This document shows positions 6,827-13,071 of a stretch of DNA of 13,071 nucleotides, piece by piece. Within the stretch, counting starts at the first letter, position 1. The number at the start of each line of letters is the position of its first letter. Origin of the DNA: Bacteroidota bacterium (GTDB lineage: Bacteria > Bacteroidota > Bacteroidia > Bacteroidales > UBA1556); the NCBI GenBank assembly GCA_003648395.1, contig QMPB01000069.1, forward strand, positions 1 to 13,071, written 5' to 3'. A program made the translations under genes and the position numbers. The notes beneath the pieces are model-generated. The model worked only from the letters and a program-made list of their open reading frames with translations. It was not told the DNA's origin and made no database searches.

Positions 6827-7405
6827 ATGAATTACTCAATGAACGAATATAAAACTATTTATCTCCAAGACATGCTGTGTAATTGCTGTAAGAGGCTATT
6901 GCAAATGTTACTAAAGGAAGATAATATTGAATATATTAAGGTTGATATGGGTACAATTGTTTTTTCATTGGATGTTGATAACGAAACAATTAATACGTTT
7001 CTTAAAAAGAATAAGTTTAAGCAGATCGAAGATAAAAACAAAATAATAGTAGAGCAAATAAAAATTGCCGTTATAGAACTAGTTCATTATGCTAATAATA
7101 ACAATAGTATTATTAGAAATTCTGATTACCTAATGGAAAAAATTGGCAAATCATACCAACAGTTAAGTAATATATTTAGTGAACACGAAGACCAAACTTT
7201 AGAAAAATTTATTATTGCTCACAAAATTGAAAAATCAAAACGCTTATTAATTCAAAACGAGTTGACTCTTTCTGAAATAGCTTTCCAGATGGGATATTCT
7301 AGTGTTCAATATTTATCTAATCAATTTAAGAAAACAACTGGACAAACAGTATCAGAATTTAAAAAAATGGAAAATCCAAATATTAAAGCATTAGATGAAA
7401 TATAA
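6827..7405 (+). CDS. AraC-family regulator with HMA-like N-terminal domain
   Basis: A 192-residue cytoplasmic transcription factor. The N-terminus (about 8-70) looks like a small ferredoxin-like heavy-metal-associated fold: YKTIYLQDMLCNCCKRLL, with Cys18 and Cys21 in the CxxC position and an extra Cys20, then beta strands IEYIKVDMGTIVFSL. The C-terminal AraC/XylS DNA-binding domain spans about 80-182 with two helix-turn-helix units, near 98-125 and 148-168 (LSEIAFQMGYSSVQYLSNQF, then KKTTGQTVSEFKK). It matches a Bacteroidetes group in which the first domain usually carries a MVCxRCK-type motif. A metal, most likely copper or zinc, or a redox signal is a reasonable guess for the ligand, but no efflux ATPase or metallochaperone gene is adjacent. 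A second ATG at 6839 is also possible. It is divergent from asnS, 149 bp before nusB, and probably a separate unit. Confidence 0.9.
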   Translation: MNYSMNEYKTIYLQDMLCNCCKRLLQMLLKEDNIEYIKVDMGTIVFSLDVDNETINTFLKKNKFKQIEDKNKIIVEQIKIAVIELVHYANNNNSIIRNSDYLMEKIGKSYQQLSNIFSEHEDQTLEKFIIAHKIEKSKRLLIQNELTLSEIAFQMGYSSVQYLSNQFKKTTGQTVSEFKKMENPNIKALDEI

Positions 7406-7500
7406 GGGATATGTTGGATTGCTAAATTGTTAAATATTAATGTGTTGGTAGGTTTAGAATTTACTAAATAGAAAAAGTATAAATACGTCAAAAAAAATAC

Positions 7501-7508
7501 TAATTTCG
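7501..7508 (+). promoter_or_regulatory. Possible -7 promoter box for the nusB operon
   Basis: TAATTTCG (followed by CAGCG) matches the TAnnTTTG consensus except for one C, and sits 46 bp before the nusB ATG, a usual leader length. I see no TTG about 20 bp upstream, only an A-rich run, so support is partial. No clear terminator follows the AraC-type gene, so read-through is also possible. Confidence 0.4.
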
Positions 7509-7554
7509 CAGCGTATTAATTTAATAGATATTCTAAAAATTTAAAGTTCTTTAT

Positions 7555-8520
7555 ATGTTAAACAGACGACAACTCAGAATCAAGGCACTTCAAGCATTAT
7601 ATGCCCATTTTCAGTCAGAAAGTAACGATTTGGCTAAAACACAGAAGCAATTAATTTCAAGTCTTGATAGGTTATATGATTTATACATATATCAAATGTC
7701 ATTTCTTACTGCTATACATCGTTTTGCAGAAGAATCATTAGAAGTATCGAAAAACAAATACATTCCTACACCAGAAGATTTAGATCCAAATACTCGTTTT
7801 ATAGACAATAAATTTCTTCATCAACTTGATGCTAATATTGATTTTAGAAGAAAAGAGGATGCTCTTAAGATTAATTGGGCTGATGCTCAAGAGATTATTA
7901 GAAAGATTGTACATGAGTTTCGTTCTAGCAAGGCTTATGTAAATTATATGAGTAAAGAAGCAAATTCTTACGATTTGGATAAGGACATTGTAATTGCACT
8001 TTTGAGAAATCACGTAATCAATAATGATGTGTTACGCTCATATTTTGAAGAAATAAGCTCAATGTGGAGTGAAGATTTCTATATGTCTTTTGCTATGGTA
8101 ATGATTACTATTCATAGCTTTTCAGAGGGTGATGATGTTGCTAAACCGTTGCCTCCATTGTATAAAGGAGAACAAGTTGGACGATATGCCGAGGATAAAG
8201 TTTTTCTACTTGACCTTGTTCGTCATACTATTGCTAGTAGCGATAAATATGACAAGATTATTGAGAAAAAGGCTACCAACTGGGAGTTTGACCGTATTGC
8301 TACTATGGATCTTATTCTTATGAGAATGGGAATGGCAGAGCTTTTCGAGTTTCCCACAATTCCATTGAAAGTTACTCTTAATGAGATTATTGAGCTGGCT
8401 AAGCACTTTAGTTCACCACGTAGTAGTATATTTATCAATGGACTATTAGATAGAACTATTGCTGATGGGCTGAAGGATAAAACTATCAATAAGAAAGGTA
8501 GAGGATTAGTAAGTCAGTAA
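7555..8520 (+). CDS. nusB: Transcription antitermination factor NusB, long Bacteroidetes form
   Basis: NusB binds boxA RNA together with NusE (ribosomal S10) and promotes antitermination and processing of rRNA transcripts. At 321 residues it is more than twice the length of E. coli NusB (139). The N-terminus MLNRRQLRIKALQALYAHFQ is the family's RNA-binding arginine-rich helix. The C-terminus (about 240-302) has WEFDRIATMDLILMRMGMAE, then KVTLNEIIELAKHFSSPRSS and FINGLLDRT, which are core NusB motifs. The roughly 180 residues between are helical and charged, and correspond to the insertion typical of Bacteroidetes NusB rather than to a fusion. It is the first gene of a plus-strand operon; its stop is 1 bp before the radical SAM ATG. 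Confidence 0.93.
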   Translation: MLNRRQLRIKALQALYAHFQSESNDLAKTQKQLISSLDRLYDLYIYQMSFLTAIHRFAEESLEVSKNKYIPTPEDLDPNTRFIDNKFLHQLDANIDFRRKEDALKINWADAQEIIRKIVHEFRSSKAYVNYMSKEANSYDLDKDIVIALLRNHVINNDVLRSYFEEISSMWSEDFYMSFAMVMITIHSFSEGDDVAKPLPPLYKGEQVGRYAEDKVFLLDLVRHTIASSDKYDKIIEKKATNWEFDRIATMDLILMRMGMAELFEFPTIPLKVTLNEIIELAKHFSSPRSSIFINGLLDRTIADGLKDKTINKKGRGLVSQ

Positions 8521-8521
8521 A

Positions 8522-9529
8522 ATGCGTTACTATAATATTCCAATATTTATTCCTGAATTGGCTTGCCCTTTCCAGTGTATTTATTGCGATCAGCGTAAGA
8601 TTACTGGACAATCTCATTTCGTAAATGAAGCAGAGATAATTTCTACAATTGATGATTATTTAGAGACTATTTCAAGAGAAGATTGTTTTATTCAACTAGC
8701 ATTCTTTGGTGGTACTTTTACAGGACTTAGTATTGAAAATCAAAAACAATATTTAGAATTAGTACAGCCTTATATTGTATCTAAACAGATTCAGGGAATT
8801 CGTATTTCAACTCGCCCCGATTATATTACCAATGACATTCTAAGAGTATTAAAGCAATATAATGTTACTAATATTGAACTTGGAGCACAATCTTTAATAG
8901 ACGAAGTTTTAGAGAAAGTACATAGAGGGCATACTTTTAATGATGTGAAAATTGCATCAGAAATGATTATTAATTATGGATTTACCCTTGGGCTTCAAAT
9001 GATGCTTGGGTTGCCAGGTGATACTAAAGAATATTCTCTTGAAACAGCAAAGCGAATTATTGAACTTGGCGCAAAAGAGACTAGAATATATCCAACTTTG
9101 GTTATTAAAGGCACGGCTTTAGATACGTTATTGAAGAAAGGGAAATATAGTGCTATGACTACTTTGGAAGCAGTAGAACAGAGTGTTGAATTATTCCAAT
9201 TATTCAATAATAATAATGTTAAGGTTATAAGAATAGGGCTTTATCCATCAGAGAATTTACTTAATGAGGAGCTTGTTGCAGGACCTGATATGAGGCATTT
9301 TAAAGAGAAAGTAATGTCTCAGATTTGGAATAAGAAATTGAAAAGTATTATTCATAATTCTAAAGATAATAAACAAGCACTAATATTTACAGCAAAGAAT
9401 CAATTAAACTTTGCCAATGGATTTAAGGCTGCTAATAAAGTAATGTTGTTAAATCACTTTCGTAAAGTAAAGTTTAAGGTTGATTCCTCACTAAAAGATT
9501 TTGAATACCATGTTGATTATAGCAGATAA
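8522..9529 (+). CDS. Elp3-like radical SAM protein of unknown substrate
   Basis: A 335-residue radical SAM enzyme. The 4Fe-4S motif is Cys15-x3-Cys19-x2-Cys22 (CPFQCIYCDQRKITG). Next come GGTFTGL (63-69), RISTRPDYI (94-102), IELGAQSL (118-125), VHRGH (133-137) and LGLPGDT (162-168), all typical of the Elp3/HemN-like radical SAM group. The region VAGPDMRHFKEKV (252-264) corresponds to the conserved Gly-Pro-x-Phe segment of Elp3-like proteins. The acetyltransferase domain of true Elp3 is absent, so it is not a full Elongator-type tRNA modification enzyme. Databases often call relatives coproporphyrinogen oxidase or Elp3 homologue; neither is supported here. It starts 1 bp after the nusB stop and overlaps the next gene by 20 bp, which suggests coupled translation and a shared function with that gene. 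Confidence 0.88.
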   Translation: MRYYNIPIFIPELACPFQCIYCDQRKITGQSHFVNEAEIISTIDDYLETISREDCFIQLAFFGGTFTGLSIENQKQYLELVQPYIVSKQIQGIRISTRPDYITNDILRVLKQYNVTNIELGAQSLIDEVLEKVHRGHTFNDVKIASEMIINYGFTLGLQMMLGLPGDTKEYSLETAKRIIELGAKETRIYPTLVIKGTALDTLLKKGKYSAMTTLEAVEQSVELFQLFNNNNVKVIRIGLYPSENLLNEELVAGPDMRHFKEKVMSQIWNKKLKSIIHNSKDNKQALIFTAKNQLNFANGFKAANKVMLLNHFRKVKFKVDSSLKDFEYHVDYSR

Positions 9530-10187
9530 ACGAATTCCAAAAGAAGCAAAAGATAGGCTTTCAGAAATTGGAGACTTATGTCTGTTTTCAACAGAAAATA
9601 TAGTTTATGAAGCTATTTCTGGGCATCCTGATATATTTATTTTTCAGAAGGGAAATTCTGTAATATTAGCTCCAGAAACGCCTAAATACATAATTGATAA
9701 ACTTCAGCAATATAAAATAGATATTACTTTTGGAAGTAGTAATGTGGGTGAAAAGCACCCACAAACAACGCCTTATAATATTGCCTATGGTGATGGTGTT
9801 TTTGTTGGGAATAGTAAAACTACCGACAATGCCATTATGAACTTATCAAGTAAAGAAACTTGGTTTCAAAGTCCTCAATCTTACGCAAGATGTAATACTA
9901 TTGTTTTGGATAAGTCGCATATTATTACTTCTGAGCATACTGTAGCTAGCAGTATAGAAGATAGTTTATTTATTAACCCAAAGGAAGTGATATTGGCAGG
10001 CTACCCTCATGGTTTTTTTGGTGGCTGTGTTGGTTTTTACAAAAACAAACTTTACTTATTAGGACGTTTAAAATATCATTCTCAACACAAAGAGATTCTA
10101 CAATATTGCAATAAGTTAAATATTGAAATAGTGGAACTTTACGATGGAGTTTTCTTTGATGGAGGAGGTGTTTTCTTTTTTGATTAG
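9510..10187 (+). CDS. DUF6873-family GME-fold protein
   Basis: A 225-residue cytoplasmic protein that I recognise as the DUF6873 type of the guanidino-group-modifying enzyme (amidinotransferase-like) fold. Matching segments are TPYNIAYGDGVFVGN (87-101), QSYARCNTIVLDKSHIITSE (123-142), GYPHGFFGGCVGFYKNKLYLLG (164-185) and the end ELYDGVFFDGGGVFFFD. Enzymes of this fold use Cys, His and acidic residues. Cys128, His167 and Cys173 are the visible candidates, but no catalytic role is established for the family. The ATG at 9510 is preferred; a TTG at 9501 would add only three residues. The gene begins inside the radical SAM gene and ends in TAG directly at the edge of the 170-bp inverted repeat. 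Confidence 0.82.
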   Translation: MLIIADKRIPKEAKDRLSEIGDLCLFSTENIVYEAISGHPDIFIFQKGNSVILAPETPKYIIDKLQQYKIDITFGSSNVGEKHPQTTPYNIAYGDGVFVGNSKTTDNAIMNLSSKETWFQSPQSYARCNTIVLDKSHIITSEHTVASSIEDSLFINPKEVILAGYPHGFFGGCVGFYKNKLYLLGRLKYHSQHKEILQYCNKLNIEIVELYDGVFFDGGGVFFFD

Positions 10188-10357
10188 TATTATACCAAAT
10201 TAATACCAAAACACGCCATATAAATCGTTTATATTTCCCTATTACTGCGTTAAATATTATTTCCATAGCTACGGCTATGCAAATAATTTTCGCCTTCTAA
10301 TAGAAAAATATATTCCAATTTATTTATAGCGTATTTTGATATCAAATTGGTATTATA
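10188..10357. repeat. 170-bp imperfect inverted repeat, MITE-like, in the convergent spacer
   Basis: The left end TATTATACCAAATTAATACC pairs with the complement of the right end (TATAATACCAATTTGATATC): 29 of the first 36 positions match, several mismatches being transitions that still pair as G-U in RNA. The symmetry continues through a CTATTA segment to an exact central hairpin, CATAGC-TACG-GCTATG (10264-10279), whose centre coincides with the centre of the whole element. The ends are bounded by TA, which could be a target duplication. Length and terminal repeats fit a miniature inverted-repeat transposable element or a long hairpin repeat. It lies between the DUF6873 gene and the ispD stop and could end transcription from both sides. 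Confidence 0.75.
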
Positions 10358-10443
10358 CTGGGCTGACATAGAAATTTGTAATATTAAGTACTCATATATA
10401 TTTTTGAATAAAAGTATTAATATTCAATATTTTCTCACAAAGT

Positions 10444-11106
10444 CTAATCAATTAAACTTTCAGCAATAACCAAATCAATAGGTCTAGTAATTTTAATATT
10501 TCTAAAATTTCCAAATACAAGTTCTATCTCATTACCATTAGCTTCGTACACACTTGCATCATCTGTAAAAGATTTGCGATATCTAGCCGCATAAGCCAAT
10601 TTAATATCTGCTGTACGAAATCCTTGAGGAGTTTGAATAATTTTAAGATTGTCTCTTTTAACGGATTTATTACCTTTTGGACCTATTCGTCTTATTGATT
10701 CATTAATATCGATATAAGGTATCGCATTGCCTTTCTCTATGGCTCTTTGCTGCACTCTGTCTATAGTTTGATGGCTAACCAAGGGTCTGACTCCATCATG
10801 GATTAATACTATAGAATTGTCAGGTAAATGTATTAGGGCATTTTTTACAGAATAAAAGCGTTCTTTACCTCCTCTTACAATTTGATGCTCTACACCAAAG
10901 GCAAATTCATTGCATAAGTCTTTCCATAATGCAATATGAGCATCTGGTAAAACAAGAATAATCTCTAATTTAGGATCAAAATTTTTAAAATTCTCGATAG
11001 TATGCATTATCACAGGTTTCCCAGCTAGAGGGATAAACTGTTTTGGAATATCACTCTCCATTCTATTCCCAATTCCTCCTCCTAATATTACAGCAAATGT
11101 TCTCAT
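10444..11106 (-). CDS. ispD: 2-C-methyl-D-erythritol 4-phosphate cytidylyltransferase (IspD)
   Basis: Transfers CMP from CTP to methylerythritol 4-phosphate, the third step of the MEP isoprenoid pathway, in the cytoplasm. The 220 residues show the whole family pattern: GGGIGNRMESDIPKQF (9-24, CTP-binding loop with Arg15 and Lys22), IVRGGKERFYSVKNAL (76-91), IHDGVRPLVS (102-111, metal-binding Asp), IIQTPQGFR (156-164), FTDDASVYEANG (180-191) and NIKITRPIDLVIAE (203-216). TarI-like ribitol-phosphate cytidylyltransferases are related, but no teichoic-type genes are near. It lies downstream of queA, separated by a strong terminator. Its own promoter may be TAATTTTG at 11133-11140. Confidence 0.95.
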   Translation of the reverse strand: MRTFAVILGGGIGNRMESDIPKQFIPLAGKPVIMHTIENFKNFDPKLEIILVLPDAHIALWKDLCNEFAFGVEHQIVRGGKERFYSVKNALIHLPDNSIVLIHDGVRPLVSHQTIDRVQQRAIEKGNAIPYIDINESIRRIGPKGNKSVKRDNLKIIQTPQGFRTADIKLAYAARYRKSFTDDASVYEANGNEIELVFGNFRNIKITRPIDLVIAESLID

Positions 11107-11132
11107 AATAATATGCTTTTCAAATAATTATT

Positions 11133-11140
11133 CAAAATTA
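11133..11140 (-). promoter_or_regulatory. Possible -7 promoter box for ispD
   Basis: On the minus strand the sequence is TAATTTTG, an exact TAnnTTTG match, 26 bp before the ispD ATG. The expected -33 position falls in the T-run of the queA terminator and has no clear TTG. A strong terminator between queA and ispD makes a local promoter likely. Confidence 0.45.
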
Positions 11141-11150
11141 CACTATTTTT

Positions 11151-11199
11151 AAATAAAAAACCGTGATTAAAATACTCATTGAGCATTTTAATCACGGTT
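11151..11199 (-). terminator. Strong intrinsic terminator after queA
   Basis: AACCGTGATTAAAAT at 11159-11173 is the exact reverse complement of 11185-11199. After one mismatch the stem continues with CTCA/TGAG. Read on the minus strand the stem starts 19 bp after the queA stop and is followed by a TTTTTTATTT tract, the classic form of a Rho-independent terminator. Confidence 0.9.
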
Positions 11200-11218
11200 A
11201 AGTATATGATATTTCTAC

Positions 11219-12262
11219 TTATTTAATAAGAAGAGCATCACCATAAGTAAAGAATTTATATTTTTCTTTTATGGCAACTTTATATATTTCGTTTAAGAAA
11301 TCGTAACCAGTATAAGCAGATGCAAGCATCATCATAGGCGATTTTGGCATATGAAAATTTGTCACCATAGCATTTGCAATATGAAAATCGTAAGGAGGGA
11401 AGATAAATTTATTTGTCCAGCCCTCGAAAGGCTTAAGGTGGCTAGAAATACTAACAGAGGATTCCATAGCTTTCATTACTGTTGTGCCAATTGCTACAAC
11501 ATTGCGTTTATTATTTTTAGCTTCATTAACAGCATCAACTGTAGATTGAGGAATCCATATTTGTTCTGAGTCCATCTTGTGCTTGGAAAGATCTTCTACT
11601 TCAATATTTCTAAAATTACCTAAACCGGTATGTAGAGTCAGTTCTTTGAAATCAATACCTTTTAACTCTAGGCGTTTTACAAGCTCGCGACTAAAGTGCA
11701 TTCCAGCAGTTGGAGCTGCCACACCACCTTCTCTACTAGCATAAATTGTTTGGTAACGTTCTTTGTCAATTTCTTCAACATCTCTCTCAAGAGGTAATGG
11801 AGTTTCTCCTAAAGCGTCAATTACTTGCTTAAACTCCTCATAAGGTCCATCAAATAAGAAACGTAGAGTACGACCTCTAGAGGTTGTATTATCAATTACT
11901 TCTGCCACAAGAGCATCGTCTTCGCCAAAATAAAGTTTATTACCAATTCTAATTTTACGAGCAGGATTTACGAGTACATCCCAGAGCCTTGTTTCGCGAT
12001 TAAGTTCACGAAGAAGGAATACTTCTATCTTAGCACCAGTTTTTTCTTTATATCCATAAAGACGAGCTGGAAAAACTTTGGTATTATTAGTTACGAACAC
12101 ATCTTTATCATCGAAAAAATCAATAATATCTTTAAATTTATAGTGATCAATAGAATGAGTTTTTCTATCAACAACCATTAATCGGCTATCATCACGATTT
12201 TCTTTTGGATGAGTAGCAACTAATTCTTCTGGTAAATCAAATCTAAACTGAGAAAGTTTCAT
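11219..12262 (-). CDS. queA: S-adenosylmethionine:tRNA ribosyltransferase-isomerase (QueA)
   Basis: Transfers and isomerises the ribosyl group of SAM onto preQ1 in the wobble position of tRNAs for Asp, Asn, His and Tyr, giving epoxyqueuosine. The 347 residues match the family throughout: [16 protein letters not shown] at the start, [14 protein letters not shown] (57-70), [10 protein letters not shown] (75-84), RYQTIYA (169-175), [13 protein letters not shown] (179-191), LHTGLGNFR (210-218), [12 protein letters not shown] (257-268), TNFHMPKS (301-308) and [12 protein letters not shown] at the end. The sequence is of the Bacteroidetes type. It lies 113 bp downstream of truB but has its own good promoter, and ends at a strong terminator. 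Confidence 0.97.
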   Translation of the reverse strand: MKLSQFRFDLPEELVATHPKENRDDSRLMVVDRKTHSIDHYKFKDIIDFFDDKDVFVTNNTKVFPARLYGYKEKTGAKIEVFLLRELNRETRLWDVLVNPARKIRIGNKLYFGEDDALVAEVIDNTTSRGRTLRFLFDGPYEEFKQVIDALGETPLPLERDVEEIDKERYQTIYASREGGVAAPTAGMHFSRELVKRLELKGIDFKELTLHTGLGNFRNIEVEDLSKHKMDSEQIWIPQSTVDAVNEAKNNKRNVVAIGTTVMKAMESSVSISSHLKPFEGWTNKFIFPPYDFHIANAMVTNFHMPKSPMMMLASAYTGYDFLNEIYKVAIKEKYKFFTYGDALLIK

Positions 12263-12321
12263 TGAGATAATTGTTTTAAATTAAATTATTTGCATCAAAA
12301 AATGGACACAAAAAAGAGCTG

Positions 12322-12352
12322 CAAATTTACTACATTAAAAAGCAGATGTCAA
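12322..12352 (-). promoter_or_regulatory. Bacteroidetes-type promoter for queA
   Basis: On the minus strand TAAATTTG (12322-12329) matches TAnnTTTG exactly, and TTGAC (12348-12352) supplies a -33 TTG element with 20 bp between them, the preferred spacing. Transcription would start near 12315, giving a leader of about 50 nt. This is the best promoter in the window. Confidence 0.75.
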
Positions 12353-12375
12353 CTATTTATTAAAATATTCTTTAA

Positions 12376-13071
12376 TTACTTTGTTGGCGGTGCTTGTGAG
12401 TGTATGATTTCCTTAATTTGATTCACTTTTATGGCATTATCAACAGAATAATTGCCAATAAACGTCCTACGAAGGCTACTTAAATAAGCACCACTTTTTA
12501 ATGCTTCGCCATAATCTCGTGCTAACGAGCGGATATATGTACCTTTAGAACATTTTACCTCAAAGAAAACTTCAGGTAATTCTATTTTGGTAATTTTAAA
12601 ATAGAATATAGTAATCTTTCGAGATTTCATTTTAACATCTTCCTGATTTCTTGCGTATTTGTAAGCACGTTTTCCTTCAATTTTTAAAGCAGAGAATACT
12701 GGTGGCGTTTGATCAATTTCTCCTTCAAAAGTTTGGGCAGTACTTAAAAGTAGTTCTTCTGTAATATGTTCTGTGGGAAACGTTTGATTTACTTCGGTTT
12801 CTTTATCAAGGCTTGCTGTGGTTTCTCCAAGATGAATACTACCAGTATATACCTTTTCTTGAGCCTGAAGACTATCAATGGTTTTAGTAGCTTTTCCAGT
12901 ACAAATAAGCAGAAGACCTGTTGCCAAAGGGTCTAAAGTTCCAGCATGACCAACTTTAAAGCGCCTTACATTATGAGTTTTTTGCAAACTTCCTCTAATG
13001 CTCTTCACTGCATCAAAAGATGTCCAACCAAGCTCTTTATCAATTAAGAGTACTTCACCTTTTACAAAATC
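12376..13071 (-). CDS. truB: tRNA pseudouridine(55) synthase TruB, 5' end just outside window
   Basis: Converts U55 in the T-loop of tRNAs to pseudouridine. The visible 231 residues are nearly the whole protein. The frame is open to the right edge and starts DFVKGEVLLIDKELGWTSFD, the family's N-terminal motif, so only a few residues are missing. The apparent GTG at 13008 is internal. GHAGTLDPLATGLL (visible residues 41-54) contains the catalytic Asp (Asp47). Further matches are KVYTGSIHLGETTASLD, TPPVFSALKIEGKRAYKYAR (the substrate loop) and KCSKGTYIRSLARDYG. There is no long C-terminal PUA domain, as in shorter TruB proteins. It lies upstream of queA. Confidence 0.96.
   Translation of the reverse strand, partial: DFVKGEVLLIDKELGWTSFDAVKSIRGSLQKTHNVRRFKVGHAGTLDPLATGLLLICTGKATKTIDSLQAQEKVYTGSIHLGETTASLDKETEVNQTFPTEHITEELLLSTAQTFEGEIDQTPPVFSALKIEGKRAYKYARNQEDVKMKSRKITIFYFKITKIELPEVFFEVKCSKGTYIRSLARDYGEALKSGAYLSSLRRTFIGNYSVDNAIKVNQIKEIIHSQAPPTK

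Noticed and set aside
8129..8489. Several open frames on both strands inside nusB.
   Set aside because: They are out-of-frame shadows of nusB without recognisable domains or translation signals.
9973..10266. Minus-strand open frame of 97 codons across the end of the DUF6873 gene and half of the inverted repeat.
   Set aside because: It lies antisense to a well-supported gene and its start half is the hairpin repeat; no domain or initiation signal is seen.
13008..13071. GTG at 13006-13008 as the truB start.
   Set aside because: The frame continues upstream with KGEVLLIDKELGWTSFD, the conserved TruB N-terminus, so the GTG codes for an internal valine.
1..13071. tRNA, CRISPR array, riboswitch, phage or toxin-antitoxin genes.
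   Set aside because: No tRNA-like cloverleaf, no regularly spaced direct repeats, no preQ1-like leader before queA and no small paired toxin/antitoxin frames were seen.

Overview
The window is AT-rich chromosomal DNA (about one third G+C by eye) from a member of the Bacteroidota, probably class Bacteroidia. The evidence is a Bacteroidetes-type lipoprotein signal (Cys followed by KKDDDE), a NusB of about 320 residues with the long insertion seen in this phylum, a small Bacteroidetes-type MerR protein, an AraC regulator with a metal-binding-like N-terminus, and promoter boxes of the TAnnTTTG type. I see no phage, plasmid, CRISPR, rRNA or tRNA gene. Most of it is core genome with two or three repeat elements in the spacers.

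Layout. Positions 1-6374 are read on the minus strand, in transcription order: asnS (asparaginyl-tRNA synthetase), a strong palindromic terminator, a MerR regulator, a MacB/FtsX-type ABC permease two bases later, an EnvC-like LytM-domain protein with degenerate catalytic residues, a SpoU/TrmH RNA 2'-O-methyltransferase, a surface-type lipoprotein with a palindromic terminator, and the first 105 codons of glutaminase glsA. A 452-bp divergent spacer (6375-6826) holds a nested inverted repeat. Positions 6827-10187 are read on the plus strand: the AraC-type regulator, then a tight run of nusB, an Elp3-like radical SAM protein (1-bp gap) and a DUF6873 GME-fold protein (20-bp overlap). A 170-bp imperfect inverted repeat, MITE-like, fills the convergent spacer. 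Positions 10444-13071 are read on the minus strand: truB (5' end just outside the window), queA with a clear own promoter, a strong terminator, then ispD.

How the genes relate. truB, queA, trmH and asnS serve tRNA/rRNA modification and charging; nusB serves rRNA transcription antitermination; ispD serves isoprenoid synthesis. The permease/EnvC-like pair points to the cell envelope. The radical SAM + DUF6873 pair is the least understood unit and the best candidate for an undescribed enzyme system. The other points of interest are the 170-bp hairpin element, the 50-bp palindrome after asnS, and the HMA-like AraC regulator.
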